From: Anaerolineales bacterium
Lineage (GTDB): Bacteria > Chloroflexota > Anaerolineae > Anaerolineales > Villigracilaceae
Direction: 5' to 3'
DNA length: 6,497 nt
Assembly (NCBI GenBank): GCA_025938055.1
Contig: JAICQC010000267.1
Location: 1-6,497 of the forward strand
In this document: one piece after another, positions 1 through 4,779 of the stretch
Position numbering within the stretch: position 1 is the first letter of the stretch
Layout of the letters: every line of letters begins with the position of its first letter
The notes under the pieces: generated by a model
The model's database searches: none
The model's input: only the letters and a program-made list of their open reading frames with translations
Told to the model about the DNA's origin: nothing
Program-made: the position numbers and the translations under genes

Positions 1-546
1 CCCTGCCTTCGAAGTGTTGTAGCCGGGGTTTCCCACGCGCCCGCGATCCCCAGCCACAGAACCGACGCCCACGATCTGCCCGGCTTTAGCAGACTGGAAC
101 ATTTCAGCGACCCGGCTCAACCATGCCATCGCGCCAATGAGATTGATCTCGATCATCTGGCGGTCATTTTCAAAGCTGTATTTATCGATCCCGCCGGGCG
201 GATAATTCACTCCGGCAACAAATACCACTAGGTCCAGTCCGCCCAAGTCGGCAACAATCCGCCGCAGAAGCTCAGGCACCCCCTCATATTCCGCCACATC
301 ATGAACATAAAAGCGGGCGCGCAGTTCACCTGTAGTCCGATTGATCTCGTCGCAAAGGGCTTCAAGCTTGTCCGCGCGCCGCGCCAGCAAGGCAAGTGTA
401 AATCCTTCTCGGGAGAGCCGCTGCGCCAGCGCCGCGCCGATTCCATCGGAAGCGCCGATGATGATCCCGCGTCGGCGTGGATTTAACGGTGTAGCACCAG
501 CAGGCTTGTCCTGAGTTTGACTGAAGGGTTTGGGATGGTTTGACAC
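1..546 (-). CDS. Short-chain dehydrogenase/reductase, partial (C-terminus outside window)
   Basis: NAD(P)-dependent oxidoreductase of the classical SDR family, a soluble Rossmann-fold enzyme. The 182 visible residues, counted from the GTG at 544-546, contain the glycine-rich cofactor loop GASDGIG (31-37). An ARR stretch after the second beta strand suggests NADP(H). Also present are LDLVVFVAGVN in place of the usual NNAG motif, Asn135 in EINLIG, Ser163 in GVGSVAG, and Tyr176/Lys180 in YNTSK, so the catalytic tetrad is complete. Some 70-90 C-terminal residues, which hold the substrate-specific part, lie beyond position 1, so the substrate cannot be named. I chose the GTG because a GGAG sits 6 bases upstream (553-556 on the plus strand). 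An in-frame ATG at 580-582 would add 12 residues but has no clear ribosome site. The first 26 residues are a non-conserved leader, partly encoded by a repeat-like sequence. It is transcribed divergently from the GGDEF gene. Confidence 0.9.
   Translation of the reverse strand, partial: MSNHPKPFSQTQDKPAGATPLNPRRRGIIIGASDGIGAALAQRLSREGFTLALLARRADKLEALCDEINRTTGELRARFYVHDVAEYEGVPELLRRIVADLGGLDLVVFVAGVNYPPGGIDKYSFENDRQMIEINLIGAMAWLSRVAEMFQSAKAGQIVGVGSVAGDRGRVGNPGYNTSKAG
504..528. repeat. Degenerate GTCCTGAG...GAAGGG dispersed-repeat-like sequence
   Basis: The plus strand reads GTCCTGAG at 508-515, then TTTGACT, then GAAGGG at 523-528. This resembles a short element (GTCCTGAGC...GTCGAAGGG) that I recall as scattered through many bacterial genomes, including Chloroflexota. 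Only one imperfect copy is present here. It falls inside the 5' end of the SDR gene and encodes part of the leader ahead of the Rossmann fold (PKPFSQTQDKPA). The match is from memory and could be chance. Confidence 0.35.
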
Positions 547-552
547 ATTATG

Positions 553-556
553 CTCC
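553..556 (-). promoter_or_regulatory. Ribosome binding site of the SDR gene
   Basis: On the minus strand GGAG lies 6 bases before the GTG at 544-546, a good Shine-Dalgarno distance. This favours GTG over the in-frame ATG at 580-582. The ATG at 546-548, which overlaps the GTG, is in the wrong frame. The site is half of the palindrome CTCCGGAG (553-560), which could partly mask it in the transcript. Confidence 0.6.
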
Positions 557-603
557 GGAGACGGGCGGATGAATTCTAACATATCTGTAGGTCATCGAAT
601 CTG

Positions 604-628
604 GATAACCTGCAGGTTGTCGTATAAT
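604..628 (+). promoter_or_regulatory. Putative promoter -10 box with adjoining palindromic operator candidate
   Basis: A perfect TATAAT lies at 623-628, about 130 bases before the GGDEF start. Five bases upstream is a perfect 12-bp palindrome, AACCTGCAGGTT (607-618). Two more symmetric pairs outside one mismatch extend it to 604-621. It would occupy the spacer between -35 and -10, where a dimeric repressor could block polymerase. No good -35 hexamer is present at 16-18 bp, so the promoter would be weak or activator-dependent. The overlapping 8-bp palindrome ATAATTAT (624-631) is AT-rich on both strands, but I found no convincing promoter for the divergent SDR gene. The rest of 547-757 shows only a weak 6-bp stem (652-657 with 676-681) and nothing else I can name. 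Confidence 0.4.
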
Positions 629-757
629 TATTCCAGGAAATAAACGGGCTGTAGGGTGTATTTCATCATCCATCAACCCTAACTGGTCATACGCACTTAA
701 CTGTGGACGCAGCATAGGACAAAAGAGCCAGCTAGACTTCTGGCAATCCATGATTAA

Positions 758-2023
758 ATGCGCCACGAACAAACGAGACGAATGGGCGATTTTCGAGCAC
801 GAATCCTGGCAGAGGCACGTAATATTCTGGAAAAAGAGGGCGGGTCGCATAACGAGAAGGAATCTCTTTCTAAACTGCTTGATATTCTCACAGCTTCCGC
901 GGAAAAGATTTTCCCCAACGACAATGACAACGTCCAAAATATAGCGCACGAGCTGATCAATCATCAGGCGCTGCTTGCCATGCTCAAGCAGCAGACCGAT
1001 GAACTGGATACGCTCAAGAAATTGAGCATCCATCTTACCTCGAGTCTTGATCTGCCAGACGTGCTGGATGCGGTGGTATCAGAAGCTATGCGCCTGATCG
1101 AAAATGCGAGTGATGTCAACATTTTTCTTTACAAGAATCACAAGCTTTCCTTTGGTGCTGCATTGGATGCAGACGGGACTCGCAATAAACCCTGGGCACA
1201 ACCCAGATCAAATGGTCTCACATATACTGTGGCACGCACCGGGGAAATGCTCATTATTGAAAACATGCAGACGCATCCTCTCTATGAGCATGTGCCCAGG
1301 AATTGGACAGGTTCGATCATTGGTATTCCACTTAAAGTGGGCAATACCGTGATGGGTGTGATGAATCTTTCGCGCTCCACCATCGGCGGGTTTTCCGCAT
1401 CCGAGCTACGGCTGCTCAGCCTGCTCTCAGATCAGGCGGCTGTTGCGATCTCGAATGCGAGTCTGCATCAGATGATCAGTACGCAGGCGTACAGTGATAC
1501 ACTGACAGGTCTTCCCAACCGCCGTGCACTGGACGAACGGCTCGAAGAGGAAGTGACTGCGGCGCGGAGAAATAACTATTCGTTCGCGGTCATCATGATG
1601 GACCTGGACGGATTCAAGGAAGTGAACGACACCTATGGTCACACCGTGGGCGATGATGTCCTGCGGCTGGTCTTCACCCAGATGTGGCGCGGCGTCCGCA
1701 CGACGGATTTTCTGGCGCGCTACGGCGGTGATGAATTGACCCTGATCCTCAGCCAGACGGAGATGTCCTCCGCCCAGGTCGTCACCGAAAAGATCATCGA
1801 GGGGATGAAAAAAATCAAGTACAAACTGCCGGATGGCAAACGACTCAAACTGGGTATCTCCGGTGGGATCGCGTTATACCCTGTCCATGCCCGCACTGGA
1901 CCTGACCTGCTGCGTGCGGCGGACGCCGCGCTGTATCGTGCCAAGAAATATCACCGCGGCGCCTTCGAAACCGCGCGCGGGATCACTGGTTCACTGGCAA
2001 CCCACCAGATCGGGCGTGATTAA
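758..2023 (+). CDS. GAF-GGDEF diguanylate cyclase
   Basis: Predicted to condense two GTP into the second messenger cyclic di-GMP, under control of a GAF sensor. The 421 residues comprise a helical N-terminus (1-80), a GAF domain (about 87-236) and a GGDEF domain (about 244-410). No transmembrane segment or signal peptide is seen, so it should be cytoplasmic. The domain entry SDTLTGLPNRRAL (246-258), metal-binding Asp282 in MMDLDGF, substrate residues Asn290/Asp291 and the signature GGDEL (323-327) are all present. GGDEL has Leu where Phe is usual, a change outside the catalytic acidic pair. RTTD (314-317), five residues before the signature, matches the RxxD inhibitory site, so product feedback is expected. 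The GAF ligand cannot be read. The ATG at 758 directly follows an in-frame stop (TAA 755-757) and lacks a clear ribosome site; Met9 (782-784), with GAGA just upstream, is an equally plausible start. Confidence 0.93.
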   Translation: MRHEQTRRMGDFRARILAEARNILEKEGGSHNEKESLSKLLDILTASAEKIFPNDNDNVQNIAHELINHQALLAMLKQQTDELDTLKKLSIHLTSSLDLPDVLDAVVSEAMRLIENASDVNIFLYKNHKLSFGAALDADGTRNKPWAQPRSNGLTYTVARTGEMLIIENMQTHPLYEHVPRNWTGSIIGIPLKVGNTVMGVMNLSRSTIGGFSASELRLLSLLSDQAAVAISNASLHQMISTQAYSDTLTGLPNRRALDERLEEEVTAARRNNYSFAVIMMDLDGFKEVNDTYGHTVGDDVLRLVFTQMWRGVRTTDFLARYGGDELTLILSQTEMSSAQVVTEKIIEGMKKIKYKLPDGKRLKLGISGGIALYPVHARTGPDLLRAADAALYRAKKYHRGAFETARGITGSLATHQIGRD

Positions 2024-2048
2024 AGCCTCCGATTGATTTTACGGGGGT

Positions 2049-2054
2049 TATAAT
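2049..2054 (+). promoter_or_regulatory. Putative -10 box upstream of the lipid kinase
   Basis: A perfect TATAAT lies 26 bases after the stop of the GGDEF gene. TTGATT at 2033-2038 is only 10 bp upstream, too close to act as its -35, and no better hexamer is visible at 16-18 bp. If used, transcription would begin near 2061 and the RNA would open with the inverted repeat at 2069-2128. Confidence 0.35.
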
Positions 2055-2068
2055 TTTCACAACCAAAT

Positions 2069-2128
2069 AAGCCTTGCGAAGGTCGACATGGAAAAGCCTC
2101 AACGTTGAAGATAACCTTCGCAAGGCTT
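2069..2128. repeat. 15-bp perfect inverted repeat with nested palindromes
   Basis: The left arm at 2069-2083 and the right arm at 2114-2128 are perfect reverse complements over 15 bases, separated by 30 bases. Each arm is itself nearly self-complementary: CCTT-GCG-AAGG on the left and CCTT-CGC-AAGG on the right. The loop contains a perfect 10-bp palindrome, TCAACGTTGA (2099-2108), and a further AAGCCT (2094-2099) repeating the start of the left arm. No T-run follows the right arm on the plus strand, so it does not look like an intrinsic terminator. It lies in the untranslated region before the lipid kinase start at 2162. It could be a REP-like element, an mRNA-stabilising hairpin or a binding site. 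Confidence 0.75.
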
Positions 2129-2161
2129 CTCATAAAATCCACTTTCAAGAGAGAACTCATC

Positions 2162-3103
2162 ATGCATCGCAAAGTCAAAATCATCCTGAACCCCATGGCA
2201 GATATGGGAAACGCATGGCGCGTGGCGCGTGACTTGCGTTCGATCACCGAGCAACATGGAGGCGTGGACTGGAGTGGAACCGTGTACCCGGGTCATGCAA
2301 TCGACCTGGCAAAACAGGCGGGAGAACAAGGATACGATTTGGTCATTGCAATGGGGGGAGATGGAACGATCCATGAAGTGATCAACGGACTGATGAAAGT
2401 TTCTGAAAAAAAGCGCCCTCTGCTTGGCGTGGTTCCGGTCGGCTCAGGTAACGATTTTGCACACAGCATTCACGCCTCCCGAAAACCTTCTGAGGCGCTC
2501 ATTCACGCCTTAAACGGAGAAGCCTCCACTGTTGACCTGGGTTTGATGACTGACGAGAATGGTCGTCAGGAATATTTCGACAACACCTTGGGCATCGGTT
2601 TTGGCGCGGTCGTCACGATTCGCTCGCACAAACTTCCGGTCCTGCGCGGCTTCTTAATGTACCTGACGGCTGTCATCCAGACGATTATTTTGAACCACAA
2701 CGCCATGGCGATGCAGATCGAAACGGATGAACAAAAGTGGGAGCAGAGCGTGATCTATCTGGTCATCTGCAACGGTCCGCGCGAAGGCGGTGGTTTCCTG
2801 ATTGCCCCTGAAGCAAAAATCGACGACGGTCTGTTTCACTACGCGATGATCACCAACGTCAGCCGGGCGATGATGTTCAGGATCGTGCCCGAAGTAATGA
2901 AAGGTACTCACGGACGTTTCAAACAGGTCCGCATGGGTTCATGCAAAAGGTTCACACTCTCGGCAGATCGTCCGCTCTACATCCATGCCGATGGAGAGAT
3001 CTTCTCTGGGCCCGGCACCGATCTTCGTAAAGTCAGCTTTGAGATCCTGCCAAACGCGCTAAAAGTAGTGAGAGGGCAGACAGGTACACAAGTAAACAAG
3101 TAG
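2162..3103 (+). CDS. Diacylglycerol kinase / YegS-like lipid kinase
   Basis: ATP-dependent lipid kinase of the DAG-kinase catalytic family (DgkB/YegS/sphingosine kinase fold), predicted to phosphorylate diacylglycerol or a related lipid at the inner membrane face. The 313 residues match the usual length of about 300. Seen in order: KIILNP (6-11), nucleotide-binding GGDGT (65-69) followed by HEVINGL, VPVGSGNDFA (91-100), NTLGIGFGA (141-149), PEAKIDDGLF (216-225) with acidic residues 221/222 at the usual metal-site position, and HADGE (275-279), which supplies the catalytic acid. The early loop reads NPMADMG where family members usually have a Ser/Gly-rich NPxSGxG. The ATG at 2162 is chosen because the conserved first strand begins right after it and GAGAG (2149-2153) lies 8 bases upstream. 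An in-frame TTG at 2105 would start inside the hairpin and add 19 non-conserved residues. The last residues (TGTQVNK) and the stop are encoded by the octamer repeat. The lipid substrate is uncertain. Confidence 0.92.
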   Translation: MHRKVKIILNPMADMGNAWRVARDLRSITEQHGGVDWSGTVYPGHAIDLAKQAGEQGYDLVIAMGGDGTIHEVINGLMKVSEKKRPLLGVVPVGSGNDFAHSIHASRKPSEALIHALNGEASTVDLGLMTDENGRQEYFDNTLGIGFGAVVTIRSHKLPVLRGFLMYLTAVIQTIILNHNAMAMQIETDEQKWEQSVIYLVICNGPREGGGFLIAPEAKIDDGLFHYAMITNVSRAMMFRIVPEVMKGTHGRFKQVRMGSCKRFTLSADRPLYIHADGEIFSGPGTDLRKVSFEILPNALKVVRGQTGTQVNK

Positions 3104-3154
3104 GCACGAAGCTTTGTACCCGTTTACATGTTTACCGGTCTACTTGTATACTTG
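3081..3154. repeat. Octamer tandem repeat in two opposing tracts
   Basis: Three contiguous 8-base units run on the plus strand at 3081-3104: CAGGTACA, CAAGTAAA, CAAGTAGG. Five units run on the minus strand at 3154-3115: CAAGTATA, CAAGTAGA, CCGGTAAA, CATGTAAA, CGGGTACA. A 10-base spacer ending in AAGCTT separates the tracts. Across the eight units C1, G4, T5 and A6 are invariant, giving CARGTANA. Because the tracts oppose each other, 3089-3105 can pair with 3138-3154, with one mismatch and one G-T pair. The repeat overlaps the 3' end of the lipid kinase, including its stop codon, and ends 5 bases before the next start codon. Confidence 0.8.
3123..3152 (+). promoter_or_regulatory. Putative promoter built from the octamer repeat, leaderless start
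   Basis: TTTACA (3123-3128) matches the -35 consensus at 5 of 6 bases and TATACT (3147-3152) matches the -10 consensus at 5 of 6, with an 18-bp spacer. Transcription would start about 7 bases after the -10, near 3159-3160, which is the A of the next gene's ATG. This agrees with the absence of any Shine-Dalgarno sequence there. Both hexamers come from repeat units, and their starts are 24 bases (three units) apart. Confidence 0.5.
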
Positions 3155-3159
3155 CTTCC

Positions 3160-4779
3160 ATGCCCGACCTCTTTGCCTCCCTCCTCAAACAGGATATTGG
3201 ACATCTGCGTATTATCGCGGAGCTCTGGGGACTCGAACTGGATTCAACAGATGCGGACGCAGCACTGGAGGAGTTAGCCGCTTCTCTTCTCGAGCCGGAC
3301 CTGCTTGCTGAGCTAATCGATACGCTCTCCCCCGAAGCGGATTCAGCCATCACTGAGCTTATCAATTCGGGCGGACGAATTCCATGGCCCACATTCACCC
3401 GCAGGTACGGTGATATTCGTGAGGCGGGTGCGGGCAAACGCGACAGAGAAAAGCTATACCTGAAGCCTGCCTCTGCAACAGAAATCCTGTACTATCGCGG
3501 GCTCCTGGCACGTGCGTTCTTTGATACACAAAAAGGACCGCAGGAATTTGCCTATATCCCCGGTGATTTGCTTTCTCTTTTGAACGTCGAAGAGCATGAA
3601 GGACAAGAGGGCGAAAAAGACGAAAGCGAGAGCACAGAACCCCTGGGACGCGCCGCCTCTCCCGGTGAAAAGGGAGTGGAAACACCAGCCAGTGATTCCA
3701 TCCTGGATGACGCGACTACCCTGCTGGCAGCCTTACGCCTGGGGATAGAACCACCTGAAACAGACGTGCCTACAAAGTTCCTGCAAGCCTTGCTTCAATC
3801 GGCAAATCTACTCAAGGGATTCGCGCCGCAGCCCGAGCCGGTCAAGGTCTTCCTTGAATCTCCACGCCCGGAGGCGCTGGCACTCCTTCAACACGCCTGG
3901 ATCGAAAGTGATACGTTCAATGAACTGCGCCTGATGCCGGGGATCATATGCGAAGGCGAATGGAAAAATCAGCCACAGGAAACGCGTGAATTTTTATTGA
4001 ATCTGCTCGAGGCAATCCCCGAAGGCAAATGGTGGAGCATCAGTGCTCTGGTCCGCGATGTAAAACAAAAATACGCGGACTTCCAGCGTCCCGCCGGAGA
4101 CTATGACTCGTGGTTCATCAAACGTGAAGCAGATGGGCAGTACCTGCGCGGCTTCGCCAGTTGGGATCAGGTGGATGGCGCGCTCATCAAATTCTTCATT
4201 GTAAAGATCCTGTACTGGCTGGGACAGGTGGATCTGTGTACCGCAGAAGGTGCCACAGAGCCAACCTCTTTTCGCATCTCGAATCCCCAGTCTCAACTCA
4301 TCAGCAACGAAAATAAAAAACTACATGTGTCATCGCAGGGATTAATTTCGATTCCCCGCCTTGCGCCTCGCGCGGTGCGCTATCAGATCTCGCGTTTTTG
4401 TGAATGGGACGATCCGAAAGAAGATGTGTACCGTTATCGCATTTCCACAAACTCGCTCACAAAGGCCAGGCAGCAGGGGCTGAAAGCGGAACATCTGCTT
4501 GCGTTATTGTCAAAACATACAGATGCAGGAATCCCGCCAACACTGATCAAAGCCCTTAAGCGCTGGGAGATGAACGGCACAGAAGCGCGGGTGCAGACTC
4601 AGATCATCTTAAAGGTGAGCAAACCGGAAGTGCTGGAAGAGCTGCGTAGATCGAAAGCCGCGAGATTTCTGGGCGAAGTGTTAAGCCCAACCACAGTGAC
4701 TATTAAGGATGGGGCAGTTCAAAAAGTGATGGAGGTTTTAGCAGAGCTAGGTCTGCTAACCGAAGTGACAGCAGGCTAG
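3160..4779 (+). CDS. Helicase-associated (Helicase_C_3-like) protein without ATPase
   Basis: A 539-residue cytoplasmic protein resembling the 'helicase-associated domain' proteins that carry an XPB/Ssl2-type N-terminal-like region (PF13625-like). Its function is unknown. The N-terminal part (about 1-140) has the HLRIIAELWGLEL and IPWPTFTRRYGDIRE stretches that I associate with Chloroflexota members. An acidic, low-complexity linker follows (about 143-180). The middle part (about 185-360) includes a probable winged-helix segment around WWSISALVRDV (291-301). The C-terminal part (about 387-535) has the typical order: strand-rich LHVSSQGLISIP, FCEWDDPKEDVYRYRIS, SLTKARQQG, then VLEELRRSKAARFLGEVLSP. 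No Walker A, DEAD/DEAH or other helicase motor motif is seen. The ATG at 3160 is the first usable start in frame, fits the conserved N-terminus and lacks a ribosome site. Neither visible neighbour is a helicase. The family call is from motif memory. Confidence 0.75.
   Translation: MPDLFASLLKQDIGHLRIIAELWGLELDSTDADAALEELAASLLEPDLLAELIDTLSPEADSAITELINSGGRIPWPTFTRRYGDIREAGAGKRDREKLYLKPASATEILYYRGLLARAFFDTQKGPQEFAYIPGDLLSLLNVEEHEGQEGEKDESESTEPLGRAASPGEKGVETPASDSILDDATTLLAALRLGIEPPETDVPTKFLQALLQSANLLKGFAPQPEPVKVFLESPRPEALALLQHAWIESDTFNELRLMPGIICEGEWKNQPQETREFLLNLLEAIPEGKWWSISALVRDVKQKYADFQRPAGDYDSWFIKREADGQYLRGFASWDQVDGALIKFFIVKILYWLGQVDLCTAEGATEPTSFRISNPQSQLISNENKKLHVSSQGLISIPRLAPRAVRYQISRFCEWDDPKEDVYRYRISTNSLTKARQQGLKAEHLLALLSKHTDAGIPPTLIKALKRWEMNGTEARVQTQIILKVSKPEVLEELRRSKAARFLGEVLSPTTVTIKDGAVQKVMEVLAELGLLTEVTAG

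Noticed and set aside
629..757. Cyclic di-GMP riboswitch or other structured leader before the GGDEF gene
   Set aside because: No conserved GEMM-type motif or tetraloop-receptor pair is visible, only a weak 6-bp stem.
548..1033. 161-residue minus-strand reading frame across the divergent region and the start of the GGDEF gene
   Set aside because: It is antisense to a well-supported coding region, has no recognisable motif and spans the promoter region; it looks like a chance open frame.
2069..2128. Inverted repeat as an intrinsic terminator of the GGDEF gene
   Set aside because: The right arm is followed by CTCATAAAATCC, not a T-run, and the 30-base loop is long for a terminator.
2105..2161. 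Upstream TTG start extending the lipid kinase by 19 residues
   Set aside because: The TTG lies inside the hairpin loop, the added residues are not conserved in the family, and the ATG at 2162 has a GAGAG ribosome site and fits the domain start.
3114..3311. 65-residue plus-strand reading frame overlapping the octamer repeat and the next gene
   Set aside because: It is cysteine-rich, out of frame with the helicase-associated gene and without motifs; a shadow frame.
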